A stretch of 64,000 nucleotides of DNA from Streptomyces sp. NBC_00358 (GCF_036099295.1 NZ_CP107976.1:5704001-5768000); one strand, 5' to 3'; counted from the stretch's first letter, positions 1 through 9,500 are shown. A program made the numbers and translations. The notes: generated by a model from the letters alone, not told the origin.

Positions 1-2131
1 CGCCGAGCACCACATGCCGTACGACCCTCTCGGCGGCGCGCCCGTCGTCGTACGGGCAGAACCGCTCGCGGAACGCGGCCCGCAACTGCGCGGAGCGCGA
101 GCCGCGCCACTGCCCCGTCGCGAAGATGTCGATCAGCTCGTCCTCGGTGCGCGCGACCGTGCCCGGCGGGAAGGCCCGCACGTCGAAGTAGGTTCCGCGG
201 GCCGCCTCGTACGCCTCCCAGTCGTCCGCGTGGACGACGATCGGCCGGTCCAGGCCCGCGTAGTCGAACATCAGGGACGAGTAGTCGGTGACCAGCGCGT
301 CCGAGGCGAGGCACAGCGACTCGACGCTCGGATGCCCGGACACGTCGACGAGCCGGCCGCCCGCCGTGTCCGCGAGCGGTTCCCCGTACAGGTGGTGGGC
401 GCGGGTCAGCAGCACGAAGCGCGGGCCCAGCCGGCGCAGCACCCGCTCCAGGTCCAGGGCTCGGCGTTGGGTGCGCCGGTAGTCGCGGTGCGTCGGCGCG
501 TACAGCACGGCGATCGCGCCCGCGGGGATGCCGAGCGACTCGCGCAGCCGGTGCACGTCCTCCGAAGTCGCCTGCTGGAAGACGTCGTTGCGGGGCAGCC
601 CGTACTCCAGCGTCGTGTACGAGGAGGGGAAGACGCGCTCCCAGACCAGTGTGGAGTGGCGGTTGGCGGACAGGCAGTAGTCCCAGGTGTCGGTACTGCG
701 CAGCAGCTCGGCGAAGTCGGTGCCGCGCGCGGCCGCCGGGCGGTCCTGGAGGTCGAGCCCCATCCGCTTGAGCGGTGTCCCGTGCTGTGTCTGGATCATG
801 ATCTGGCCGGGCCGCTTGACCAGCCGCCGGTCGAAGTTGACGTTGTTCACCAGGTACTTGGAGCGGGCGAGCGCCGTCCAGTACCCGGCGCTGCCGGGAC
901 TCAGCCGGAGCGTCGGGGCCGGGATCGTGTGCTGGTCCTCGGCGCGCGCGATCCACGCCGTGCGGATGTGCGGCGCGAGACTCCGGAAGGCGGACTCCAG
1001 GGCCCCGGGGCTGCAGCCGTGACCCCGCCCCCAGTAGCTGGAGAAGACGGCACGGTCGGCGCGCAGCGGCAGCCGTAGCTGGACACGGTAGTGGAGCTGG
1101 AGCGCGGCGCCGCGCACCGAGCGCCGCAGCCCGCCGGCCAGCCGCACGGCTCTCTTCCGGATCCGTGACGCGAAGGAGAGCAGGCGGTACGTGCGATGGG
1201 TGCCGAGCCCGACCAGCGCGTGCCGCAGCCGGGTACGCGGGCCGGCCGGCGCACCCGGGACCCGGTAACGGCGGTAGTACGCACGGGCCTTGCGCAGGAA
1301 CTCGGCCCGCGCGGCACGCGGCAGCCGGCCCCGCTTCACGAACACCGTGGCGAAGTGGTCGACCATGCGCCGGAACAGCAGCGGGCGCCACCGGTCCAGC
1401 TCCGGGTGCGCGGCGACATGCGCGAAGACCCGGTCGTACTGCTCGAAGACGTCGAAGTGCTTGCGGCTGCTGGTGCCGAGGATGCTCCCGTGGCGCCGCT
1501 GCCGGTAGTGCACACACACCCGGTCGAGGGTGGCGATCGTCCCGGCGGACATCAGCGCCGGATACGTCCAGGGGGTGTCCTCGTAGTACCCGGGCGGGAA
1601 GGTGAGGCCCTCGTGCTCGACGAACTCCCGGCGGTACGCCTTGTTCCACACCACCATCAGCAGCCGGAGCAGCCCGGGCCGCTCGTCCAGCCGGAACGGC
1701 GCCGGGCCCTCCTCGGTCAACTGCGCCGAGACCTGGTTCCGTACGACCTCGCCCGACCAGTAGGTGCGCGCGTAGTCGTAGACCAGGACGTCGGGTTCGC
1801 CGGTCTCCTTCACTCGGTCGGCGATGGTCCGCAGGGCGTCCGGAGTGAGGGTGTCGTCGCTGTCCAGGAAGATCAGGTAGTCGCCGGTGGCGCGTTCGAG
1901 ACCGGCGTTGCGGGCGCGGCCGAGCCCCACGTTCTCCGGAAGGTGCACGGCGAGCACCCGGCCGTCGCGCGCCGCGAACTCGTCGATGATCTCCCCGCAG
2001 GCGTCGGGTGAGCAGTCGTCGACCGCGATGAGTTCCAGGTCCAGGTAGGACTGTTCGAGCACTGATTCAAGGCACTCGTGCAGGTACGCCTGAACCTTGT
2101 ACGCGGGGACGATGACACTGAACCTGGGCAC
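1..2131 (-). CDS. Bifunctional GT2 glycosyltransferase / CDP-glycerol glycerophosphotransferase (3' end cut by window)
   Basis: Probably builds a teichoic-acid-type wall polymer at the inner face of the membrane. The N-terminal ~230 residues are a GT-A family 2 glycosyltransferase: the protein opens with FSVIVPAYKVQAYL, followed by the nucleotide-binding VDDCSP and the DSDD metal-site motif. A basic linker follows. From about residue 370 there is a CDP-glycerol:glycerophosphotransferase (TagF/TagB-like) domain with QHGTPLKRMG, APTHRD and VTDYSSLMFDYA. The start is a GTG at 2131; a nearby ATG is in another frame and no strong ribosome site is visible. At least 710 residues lie in the window and the C-terminus is outside it. 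GT2-plus-glycerophosphotransferase fusions are common in Streptomyces wall clusters. The actual polymer is not deducible from this fragment. Confidence 0.85.
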   Translation of the reverse strand, partial: MPRFSVIVPAYKVQAYLHECLESVLEQSYLDLELIAVDDCSPDACGEIIDEFAARDGRVLAVHLPENVGLGRARNAGLERATGDYLIFLDSDDTLTPDALRTIADRVKETGEPDVLVYDYARTYWSGEVVRNQVSAQLTEEGPAPFRLDERPGLLRLLMVVWNKAYRREFVEHEGLTFPPGYYEDTPWTYPALMSAGTIATLDRVCVHYRQRRHGSILGTSSRKHFDVFEQYDRVFAHVAAHPELDRWRPLLFRRMVDHFATVFVKRGRLPRAARAEFLRKARAYYRRYRVPGAPAGPRTRLRHALVGLGTHRTYRLLSFASRIRKRAVRLAGGLRRSVRGAALQLHYRVQLRLPLRADRAVFSSYWGRGHGCSPGALESAFRSLAPHIRTAWIARAEDQHTIPAPTLRLSPGSAGYWTALARSKYLVNNVNFDRRLVKRPGQIMIQTQHGTPLKRMGLDLQDRPAAARGTDFAELLRSTDTWDYCLSANRHSTLVWERVFPSSYTTLEYGLPRNDVFQQATSEDVHRLRESLGIPAGAIAVLYAPTHRDYRRTQRRALDLERVLRRLGPRFVLLTRAHHLYGEPLADTAGGRLVDVSGHPSVESLCLASDALVTDYSSLMFDYAGLDRPIVVHADDWEAYEAARGTYFDVRAFPPGTVARTEDELIDIFATGQWRGSRSAQLRAAFRERFCPYDDGRAAERVVRHVVLG

Positions 2132-2282
2132 GGGACATCCATGGGTCGGCGCGGGCATACCTGCCCGGGAACGGCCGAAGGGGTGACTTGGTTACGCCAG
2201 ATGTGGCATCCGGGGGATGCCGGGTGAACGCCGAGGGGCGGGCCGGTGTCCGGCCCGCCCCTCAAACGCTGCCGGGATCGCC

Positions 2283-3194
2283 CTACTTGACCGCTCCCGC
2301 CATCACTCCGGAGACGAACTGCCGCTGGAACGCGAAGAACACGGCCAGCGGGATCACCATCGAGATGAAGGCTCCCGGCGCCAGTACGTCGATGTTGTTG
2401 CCGAACTGGCGTACCTGCGTCTGGAGCGCGACGGTGATGGGCTGGCTCCCCGCGTCGGAGAACACCAGCGCGACCAGCATGTCGTTCCACACCCACAGGA
2501 ACTGGAAGATCCCCAGCGAGGCGATGGCGGGCCCGCCCAGGGGCATCACCACCCGTGCGAACAGGCGCAGTTCACCCGCTCCGTCCAGCCGGGCCGCCTC
2601 CAGGAGCTCCCGCGGGATCTCCGCGAAGAAGTTCCGCAGCAGGAACACCGCGAACGGCAGGCCGTAGCCGACGTGGAAGAGGACCACGCCGGTGATCGAC
2701 CCGAAGACGCCGATCTTCCCGAAGAGTTCGGCGATCGGGATCAGCGCCACCTGCACCGGAACGACCAGCAGTCCGACCACGCCGAGGAACCACCAGTCCC
2801 GGCCCGGGAAGTCCATCCAGGCGAAGGCGTAGCCCGCGAGCGAGCCGATGACCACGACCAGGAGGGTCGCCGGGACGGTGATCAGTACCGTGTTGAGCAG
2901 CGAGTTGGTGATGTCGCTGTTCTCCAGGAGCTTCTGGTAGCTGTCCACGGTGAGCTGCGAGGGCGTGCTGAAGACCTTCCACCAGCCGCTCGCGCTCATG
3001 TCCTCGGGCCTGCGCAGCGAGGACAGCAGCAGCCCGATCGTCGGCACCAGCCAGAACAGGCCGACGAGCAGCAGGAAGACACGGAGGACGCCGCCGCTGA
3101 CACGGCTCGCGATCCGCGAACCGAGCGAGGGCTCGGCCCTGTTCACGGCCGCGGCGGGCACGGTCTCCGCCGGCCGTCCGGCATGTGTGGTCAT
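2283..3194 (-). CDS. Sugar ABC transporter permease, MalG type
   Basis: Inner-membrane permease of a CUT1 carbohydrate importer, 303 aa, with six predicted membrane segments. The EAA loop that contacts the ATPase is visible as EIPRELLEAARLDGAGELRL. I place the start at ATG 3194 because GGGAGGTG sits 8 nt upstream; a longer frame to 3248 only reads through the repeat. The C-terminus GVMAGAVK is typical of MalG homologues. The gene is last in an operon with a MalF-type permease and a binding lipoprotein. No ATPase gene is present; Streptomyces sugar importers usually share the ATPase MsiK, which is family knowledge rather than something seen here. Its ribosome site and ATG lie inside one copy of the 92-bp repeat, so its translation depends on that repeat. 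Confidence 0.92.
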   Translation of the reverse strand: MTTHAGRPAETVPAAAVNRAEPSLGSRIASRVSGGVLRVFLLLVGLFWLVPTIGLLLSSLRRPEDMSASGWWKVFSTPSQLTVDSYQKLLENSDITNSLLNTVLITVPATLLVVVIGSLAGYAFAWMDFPGRDWWFLGVVGLLVVPVQVALIPIAELFGKIGVFGSITGVVLFHVGYGLPFAVFLLRNFFAEIPRELLEAARLDGAGELRLFARVVMPLGGPAIASLGIFQFLWVWNDMLVALVFSDAGSQPITVALQTQVRQFGNNIDVLAPGAFISMVIPLAVFFAFQRQFVSGVMAGAVK

Positions 3195-3286
3195 CGCCGC
3201 ACCTCCCGCCGAAGCCTGCGAACGTTGCTGTGTCTTCCCGGGGGACAACCCCCGGACCCCCGGCCGGAGAAGAGGCTTGGGCTCAT
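3191..3286 (-). CDS. 31-codon micro-ORF inside 92-bp repeat, copy 2
   Basis: ATG 3286 with GGGAGGTG 8 nt upstream opens a 31-codon frame. It ends in the same NVRRLRREVRR tail as the upstream permease, and its TGA (3193-3191) overlaps the ATG of the MalG-type gene (ATGA). It looks like a by-product of tandem duplication of the upstream gene's 3' end. It may act only by passing ribosomes on through translational coupling. No function for the peptide is claimed. Confidence 0.35.
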   Translation of the reverse strand: MSPSLFSGRGSGGCPPGRHSNVRRLRREVRR

Positions 3287-3378
3287 CGCCGCACCTCCCG
3301 CCGAAGCCTGCGAACGTTGCTGTGTCTTCCCGGGGGACAACCCCCGGACCCCCGGCCGGAAAAGAGGCTTGGGCTCAC
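3283..3378 (-). CDS. 31-codon micro-ORF inside 92-bp repeat, copy 1
   Basis: GTG 3378 overlaps the TGA of the MalF-type gene (GTGA) and carries the same GGGAGGTG ribosome site. The frame runs 31 codons and stops at TGA 3285-3283, overlapping the ATG of the next micro-ORF. Its coding sequence matches copy 2 except for single-base differences and starts with GTG instead of ATG. The value is probably in cis (coupling) rather than the peptide. Confidence 0.35.
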   Translation of the reverse strand: MSPSLFSGRGSGGCPPGRHSNVRRLRREVRR

Positions 3379-4715
3379 CGCCGCACCTCCCGCCGAAGCC
3401 TGCGAACGTTGAACAGCATCACCGGGATCACCAGCAGGAGCAGGAACACCGCGATGGCGCTCGCGATGCCCGGCTGGTCCTCCGAGAAGCCCTTGCGGTA
3501 CAGCTCCAGGGCCAGCACGTTCGCGTCGTCCTGGGAGGAACCCGGCGCGATGATGAAGACCAGGTCGAAGACCTTCAGCACATTGATCATCAGCGTCACG
3601 GCGACCACCGCGAGCACCGGTGCGAGCAGCGGCACCGTGATCCTGCGGAACACCTGCCACTCGTTCGCCCCGTCGACCCGGGCCGCCTCCAGGAGTTCGC
3701 GCGGCACCCCCGCGAGCCCCGCCGCGATCAGCACCATCGCGAAGCCCGCCCACATCCAGACGTACGAGCCGATGATGGCCGGGGTGACCAGCGACGGGCC
3801 CAGCCAGTTCAGGCCGTTGTACGGCTCCTTGAAGTTGCCCGCAGGAAGCCGCAGCCGGGCTCCGTCCGCCTTGGCCGAGAGCGTGAACGTGCCGTCGGCA
3901 CCGGCCTTCGCCGTGTCGACGACCTTGCCGTCCCTGACCGCCTCGATCGTCATCCCGGAGTAGCCCACCTCGCCGGGGTCCACCTGGCCGAGCCGGCCGA
4001 CGCCCTTGCCGCGGGTGAAGTCCTGCCAGGCCGTCCCGGTGATCCTGCCGGGCTCGGCCGGGGCCCGGACGGCCTTCCCGGTGCCGTCCGGCAGTTGGTC
4101 CGGGGCGACACCGACGAGCGGGAGGGTGACGGACTGCCCGGTGTGCACGGCCCCCCGGGTGATGAAGCCGCCCTTCTCGGCCTCCAGCGGTGACCGACGG
4201 CCCGGGTGGGCCTTCGGGAACGCCGACGAGGGGGCGAAGGTGTCGTGCACCCCCACCCACACCGCGTTCGCGACGCCCTTGTCGGGGTCCTGGTCGTACA
4301 CCAGCCGGAAGATGATGCCCGCGGCCAGCATCGAGATCGCCATCGGCATGAAGACGACCAGCTTGAACGCCGTTCCCCAGCGCACCCGTTCGGTGAGCAC
4401 CGCGAAGACGAGCCCCAGCGCGGTCGCCACCGTCGGGGCGAACACCACCCAGATGATGTTGTTCTTCAGCGCGGTGCGGATGCCGTCGTCGGTGAACAGC
4501 GCCTTGTAGTTGTCGAACCCGGCGAACCCGTCGCCCTGTTGGTCGTAGAAGCTGCGGACGACCGAGTACCCGATCGGGTAGACCACGAGCGCGCCGAGGA
4601 GCACCAGGGCGGGCAGCAGGAACAGTGCCACCACCGCCTTGCGGGTCCCGGTCACGCTCTTGCGTGTACGGGCCGGGGGCACCGGTGCGGTGCCTCCGGC
4701 CGTCGCCGACGTCAT
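3375..4715 (-). CDS. Sugar ABC transporter permease, MalF type, with large extracytoplasmic insertion
   Basis: MalF-type CUT1 permease partner of the gene at 2283-3194. At 446 aa it is ~130-150 residues longer than a usual ~300-residue homologue. Membrane segments are seen near residues 27-50, 85-107 and 115-140. After these comes a hydrophilic insertion at about 150-300, rich in Gly, Asp and Lys. Then follow LVTPAIIGSYVWMW, the EAA loop GVPRELLEAARVDGANEW and two further segments. The insertion position resembles the large P2 loop of E. coli MalF, which in maltose transport contacts the binding protein; that role here is inference. Start ATG 4715 lies 7 nt after the lipoprotein stop. AglF/alpha-glucoside-type permeases are a possible closer relative, not verified. 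Confidence 0.9.
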   Translation of the reverse strand: MTSATAGGTAPVPPARTRKSVTGTRKAVVALFLLPALVLLGALVVYPIGYSVVRSFYDQQGDGFAGFDNYKALFTDDGIRTALKNNIIWVVFAPTVATALGLVFAVLTERVRWGTAFKLVVFMPMAISMLAAGIIFRLVYDQDPDKGVANAVWVGVHDTFAPSSAFPKAHPGRRSPLEAEKGGFITRGAVHTGQSVTLPLVGVAPDQLPDGTGKAVRAPAEPGRITGTAWQDFTRGKGVGRLGQVDPGEVGYSGMTIEAVRDGKVVDTAKAGADGTFTLSAKADGARLRLPAGNFKEPYNGLNWLGPSLVTPAIIGSYVWMWAGFAMVLIAAGLAGVPRELLEAARVDGANEWQVFRRITVPLLAPVLAVVAVTLMINVLKVFDLVFIIAPGSSQDDANVLALELYRKGFSEDQPGIASAIAVFLLLLVIPVMLFNVRRLRREVRR

Positions 4716-4722
4716 GGCCGGA

Positions 4723-6132
4723 TCAGCCCTTGTAGGCGGCTGCGGCGTCCGATTCGAGCTTCGCCTGGGTCCCCGCCACGTTCTTCGGGTTCTTCAGGAA
4801 GTCCTGGAGATCCTTCCACTCGCCCTTGCCGGGTGTGCCGCCGAAGGCCTGCGGGGCCTGGTCGGACATGTCGAAGCGGAAGTCGTCGCCGGCCGCTGTC
4901 AGCGCCTCGGCCATCTTCCGCTGGACCGTGTTGGGGTAGGCGGACGGATCCACGCCCTTGTTCGGCGACAGATAACCGCCGAGCTTCGCCTGGATGGTCG
5001 CCGCGTCCGGAGAGGCCAGGAAGGTGACCAGCGCCTGGGCCGCCTTGGAGTCCTTCAGGATCACGGCGGCGTCACCACCGCTGACCACCGGCGGCTTGTC
5101 ACCGACCGCCGGGAACGGGAACACCTTCGCGTCCGTGCCGATCTTCGCCTTGGTCTCCGCGATGTTGACGCCCACGAAGTCGCCCTCGAAGACCATGCCC
5201 GCCTTCGGCTGGTCGCCGCCGGTGAACGTCTGGGTCACCGAGGCCGGGAACTCCGTCTGGAGCGCGCCGTCCGGTCCGCCCGCGATGAAGTTCTTGTTCC
5301 CCCACAGCTGGGCGAGCGTGGTCAGCGCGTCCTTCACGGACGGATCCGTCCACTTGATCTTGTGCTGGGCGAGCTGGTCGTACTTCTCGGGGCCCGCCTG
5401 GGAGAGGTAGATGTTCTCGAACCAGTCGGTGAGCGTCCAGCCGTCGGCGCCGCCGATCGAGACGGGGGTGACACCGGAGTCGTAGATCGTCCGCGCGGTG
5501 GTCAGGAACTCTTTCCAGGTCCCCGGCTCCTTGGCCCCCGCGTTCTCGAAGACCTTCGCGTTGTACCAGACCAGCGACTTGTTGGCGGCCTTGTAGTAGA
5601 CGGCGTACTGCTTGCCGTCGACCTTGCCGAGGTCCTGCCAGCCCTGCGCGTAGTTCTTCGTCAACTGCGCCTGCGCGTCGGCGCCGACGGGCTTGGCCCA
5701 CTTCTTGTCGACGGCCTGCTTCACCGCGCCGACCTGGGGGAGCAGCGCCACGTCCGGTGGCGCGCCGCCCGCGATCTTCGAACCCAAGAAGTTGATGATC
5801 GGGTCCTGCGCCGGTACGAAGGTGACCTTCGCGCCCGTGCGCTTCTCGAACTCCGCCAGCACCTTCTTGAAGTTGGCCTGTTCCGCCCCTGTCCACACGG
5901 CGGCGACTTCCAGGGTGGTGCCGTCGAGTTTGGGGAGGGTGACGGAGCCCGCGCCGGTGCCGCCGCTCTCCTTGCCGTTTCCGTTTCCCTTGTCCTTGCC
6001 GTCGTTGCCGCCGCCACACGCGGTGAGCGTGAGAGCTCCGGCGACCACGGCGGCCGCGGCGGCCTGTGCGGCCCTGCGTGAGCGGTGCGTGGAGCGATCG
6101 GACGACCTGCGTACACGTGGATTGCTGCGCAT
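4723..6132 (-). CDS. Extracellular sugar-binding lipoprotein of ABC importer
   Basis: Family 1 solute-binding protein that would deliver sugar to the two downstream permeases. It has an Arg-rich N-terminus, a hydrophobic stretch and the lipobox LTAC (Cys39 from this start), then a Gly/Asn/Lys linker and a ~400-residue binding domain (TTLEVAAVWTGAEQANFKKV near the front). ATG 6132 is preceded by GGGGCAG; ATG 6147 is in frame and also possible (+5 residues). This is the first gene of a three-gene operon with 7 nt to the next gene. The substrate is not readable from sequence. No LacI-type regulator adjoins it, but a hairpin and a 17-bp tandem repeat lie in its upstream region. Confidence 0.92.
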   Translation of the reverse strand: MRSNPRVRRSSDRSTHRSRRAAQAAAAAVVAGALTLTACGGGNDGKDKGNGNGKESGGTGAGSVTLPKLDGTTLEVAAVWTGAEQANFKKVLAEFEKRTGAKVTFVPAQDPIINFLGSKIAGGAPPDVALLPQVGAVKQAVDKKWAKPVGADAQAQLTKNYAQGWQDLGKVDGKQYAVYYKAANKSLVWYNAKVFENAGAKEPGTWKEFLTTARTIYDSGVTPVSIGGADGWTLTDWFENIYLSQAGPEKYDQLAQHKIKWTDPSVKDALTTLAQLWGNKNFIAGGPDGALQTEFPASVTQTFTGGDQPKAGMVFEGDFVGVNIAETKAKIGTDAKVFPFPAVGDKPPVVSGGDAAVILKDSKAAQALVTFLASPDAATIQAKLGGYLSPNKGVDPSAYPNTVQRKMAEALTAAGDDFRFDMSDQAPQAFGGTPGKGEWKDLQDFLKNPKNVAGTQAKLESDAAAAYKG

Positions 6133-6255
6133 CACTGCCCCGTTCATCGATCTTCGGCGAACGTCACACCAGTGTCCCGTGCGCTCCGGTCTACGCCTGG
6201 TCGCTCGGGGGCGGCAAGACCGCCGGGGCGGTCAAGGGGGAGATCGTGATTGGGT

Positions 6256-6272
6256 CGTGACGTGGTGTCACG
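6256..6272. promoter_or_regulatory. Candidate operator: inverted repeat upstream of sugar ABC operon
   Basis: Perfect 6-bp arms CGTGAC/GTCACG separated by GTGGT, about 110 bp upstream of the lipoprotein start. The symmetry suits a dimeric regulator, but no matching regulator gene is adjacent. Confidence 0.35.
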
Positions 6273-6331
6273 GATACGGGACCGCGCCGAAGGGGCGATC
6301 CGGCGCGCCCCACGACCCGGTTCGCCCGGCC

Positions 6332-6569
6332 GTGAGCCGAAGGGCTCCGCGTGGTGAACAGACCCGCGTGGTGAACAGACCCGCGCGGCGAACGGACCCG
6401 CGCGGCGAAGGGCTCCGCGCGGCGAAGGGACCCGCGCGGCGAAGGGCTCCGCGCGGCGAAGGGCTCCGCGCGGCGAAGGGCTCCGCGCGGCGAAGGGACC
6501 CGCGCGGCGAAGGGACCCGCGCGGCGAAGGGACCCGCGCGGCGAAGGGTCCCGCGCGGCGGAGGGCCGG
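6332..6569. repeat. 17-bp tandem repeat array, about 14 units
   Basis: Consensus unit GCGCGGCGAAGGGMYCC. Units begin at 6349, 6366, 6383, 6400, 6417, 6434, 6451, 6468, 6485, 6502, 6519, 6536 and 6553, with a degenerate unit at 6332. Units differ mainly in ending GCTCC versus GACCC; the first two carry GCGTGGTGAACAGACCC. The 17-bp period breaks any reading frame, so the array is non-coding. Confidence 0.95.
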
Positions 6570-6593
6570 ACGGCTCCTGGAGCGGCGGCGGCC

Positions 6594-9500
6594 CTAAAGC
6601 AGGGACGGCACCTCCACCGCGGAGACGGAACGCGCGGCGCGCTCCAGGGCGCTGGCGAGCAGGGCCAGGTCCGTGGGGCCGTTGCCCAGCTCGCGGACCG
6701 GGCGGCGGGCCGGCGGATCGCCCATGCGGTGCCACTCCAGGGGGACGACCGTGGGGCGGAGCGTGGCCGTACGGGGAATGCGCCCCGTGACCCGCCCGCC
6801 CTGGAAAGGTGTCTCCCGGCCGTCCGGACGGAGCAGCCGGCCCCGCCCGGGGGCGGGTTCCTCAGGTCCGGGCGACGGCGCGTCGAGGGTGACGCGCAAG
6901 GCGGCGGAACGTGCCAGCTCCGACGCTCCCGTACGGCCGCCGACACCGGAGGCCGCCACGAGGTGAACCCCGAGCCGGTCCCCTTCCCGGGCGACGGCTT
7001 CCAGCGCCCGGACGACCGAACCGGCCGCCGGCCGCCCCGGCGACCCGAGCGGCGGTGACAGCAGCGCGTCCAGGTCGTCGACGACCACGACCAGGCGGGC
7101 CAGCGGCGGTCCCGGTTCGGTCCGCTGCCGTGCGGCGGCGGGCCGCAGCCGCAGTGTCGAGCTGGGCGGGGTGTCGAGGTCCGCGGCGCCCAGGGACGAG
7201 GTCCCGTTGGAGGAGGGCCCGGGCGAGCGCTGGGCCACGATCCGGCCGGGCACCGTCCGCCCGGCGTGCCACTCCGCGAAGCCGAGCCGGCCCAGCAGCT
7301 CGGACCGCCGCTTCAGCTCCGCGCTCAGCGACTGGGCGAACTCCCGCATCCGCACAGGGTCGTTGGCGGTGAGATGTGTGGTGACATGCGGCAGGTCCGT
7401 GCAGACCTGAAGTCCTTCCCCGCCGTTGCCCGCGCCATGGCCTCCCGTGCCGTCGCGGCCGTCCAGCAGCACGATCCCGAGCCGGTCGGGCCGTTCGGCG
7501 GCGGCGAGGGAGGCGGCGACCGAGCGCAGCAGTTCCGTACGGCCACTGCCCGGGGGGCCCTCGATCAGCAGATGCGGACCTTCGACGGGCAGGTCGACGG
7601 CGACGGGTCCGCGCGGGCCCGCGCCGAGCACCGCCCGCGCCCGTCCGCCGAACGCCTCGCTGTCGTCCGCGGCGTCCGCCCAACGCGCCATCAGGGAGGC
7701 GGGGGTGGCCCGCGCCAGCCCCAGTTCGTCGAGCAGCCGGGCTATCTGGGGCAGGGGCGCGGACACGCGCGCGTGCCGGTCCCCGGGCGTTCCGTCCGTC
7801 CGCAGCGGTGCGAGGGACCGGGCGAACCGCTCGGCCCAGGCGACGGACACGGCGTCCACCGCGGCGACGGTGCCGTGCCCCACGGGGCCGCGCGGGAGCT
7901 GTCCGGGGGTCCCGGAGGGCGTACGGCCCGTGCGCGGGGCGGCCTCGGCGCGTCCGGCGCTGTCACCGGGGCCGGTTCGCCGTCCGGCTCCGGGGTGCGG
8001 GATGCCTGTGTGGGTGGATCCGTCGTGCCGGTGACCCGGATACGACGGAGCGGCGGGCGAGGCCGCGTCGCGTGCGGGCCCGGAACGCGGTGATCCGGGG
8101 TGGGCGGACCCGGCGAAACCCGGTCCGGCGGTGTCGGATCCGTCGTGCCGCGAGCCGGTGTGGGAGGCCCCGGTCCGGGACCCGCCCTCGGGCGCCCGCT
8201 CGCCCGTACCGCCCGGCGCCACGCGCAGCAACCGCAGCGCCGTCGCGACGTCCCCGCTGAGCAGGGCCACCGCCCCGCACTCGCGGAACGCGGGCGAGGC
8301 CTCGCAGGCCGCTTCGTAGGTCTCCGTCACGGGTGAGGCGGGCGACGCCGCAGCGGTCTCGGCGAGGCACACCAGGTGGATTCCGGCCCGTGAGCCCTCG
8401 TGCGCGAGCCGCATCACGGCCTCCCGCACGTCCGGGCCCCCCGGGTCCCCGTCCACGACGACCACCGTGAACGGACCCTCGTAGTCGCCGTGGCCGTCGT
8501 CCGGGTCCTCGGGCCGCGCCCAGGAGGGCCGCCGCACCGGGCCGCGCGGACCGCCGTCGGCCGGGCCGCCGCGTTCGCCGTCGTCGTACGTGCCGGACCG
8601 GGCCGCCGGGACCTTCGCGCCGGCGCTCCCCGTCAGGGGGCCCCGGGCGCCGGGTGCGCCCTCCGCCTCCGCGAGGCGGTCCTCCAGGCGGCGCAGCAGT
8701 TCGTCGGTGCGCTCCGCCGCCTGCTCACGGTCGTAGGCGAGAAGGAGACGGCAGTCCTGGCCGTGGGTGGGGCGCAGATGGGGGAGCCAGCCGAGCCAGG
8801 ACCACTCGGCGCTGCGCTCCTCCACCGTGCGCGCCCGGTCCGTGCTGATGAGGACGATCTCCAGGGTGTCGGGGGAGTGCAGCGTGGCGAGCTGTGCGAC
8901 GACCGCGCGGGCCAGCCCCGCCAGACGCGCCCGCGGCCCGGCCAGGCCCAGTGAGCCGACCTCGCGCAGCCCGGCGGTCACCGGCACCGCGGGAAGCAGG
9001 CCCGAGCCGTCCGGCGCCGTCCGGTCCGCCGTGCCCAGCCGCACCGTCAGTGCCTCGGGGTGTCCGGGGCCCCGCTCCCACAGCCGGGGACCCGGCCCCA
9101 GCGCGGTGAGCAGCAGCGTCGCCGGGTCGGGCCAGCTCTCCGGCGAGCGCCGCACGGCGGGAACGAGCTCCTCCACCGCGACGGCTCCGTCGTCGTACGC
9201 CTCCTGCGTGGTCCCGGCCGGTTCTCCGCGGCCGCCGGCCAGACGCCGGGCCCACGCGCCGATGCCGCCCCGCCTGCGGGTCCCCGGCGGAAGGTCCGTG
9301 CCCCGTGTGGGGGTGCCTTTGCGCGCGCTCGGGACGCCCGGCGCGGGTGCGCCGCCGGACGCGTCCGTGGCCTCGGTCCCGAACCCGGAGGTCCCCGCGG
9401 TCGCGTCCCGCGTCTCCGCCCGCCAGCCGGAGGCTTCCTCGGGCCCGCCGGGGCGCCCGTCGCCGCGCGGGAAGGGTCCGGGGCCGGAACCGCGGCCCTC

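Larger units (their letters stand above)
3191..3413. repeat. 92-bp tandem repeat, two full copies plus a 39-bp third
   Basis: Copies start at 3191, 3283 and 3375 with exactly 92-bp spacing and near identity; A/G at the Shine-Dalgarno-distal end and T/C at the start codon are the only differences I see. Each full unit contains the last ~11 codons of the MalF-type gene, its stop, a ribosome site, a start codon and a spacer. The spacer includes the hairpin CCGGGGG-ACAA-CCCCCGG. Because 92 is not a multiple of three, the overlapping stop/start codons reset the frame in each unit. Confidence 0.95.
6148..6593. other. 446-bp leader region of the sugar ABC operon
   Basis: No convincing gene. It separates the 3' end of the FHA-ATPase gene from the lipoprotein gene, both on the minus strand, so it must carry the sugar operon's promoter. 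It holds a 17-bp tandem repeat array (6332-6569) and a 6-bp inverted repeat, CGTGAC-5 nt-GTCACG, at 6256-6272 that could be an operator. A TTGACC on the minus strand (6229-6234) lacks a clear -10 at normal spacing, so I do not call a promoter. Confidence 0.6.

Noticed and set aside
2217..4193. Very long plus-strand open frame opposite the ABC permease genes
   Set aside because: High-GC antisense shadow: the minus-strand frames have clear permease domains, ribosome sites and operon overlaps, and the plus product is Arg/Glu/His-rich without any fold.
6332..6569. CRISPR-like array
   Set aside because: Units are directly adjacent with no spacers, only 17 bp long, and no cas genes are near.
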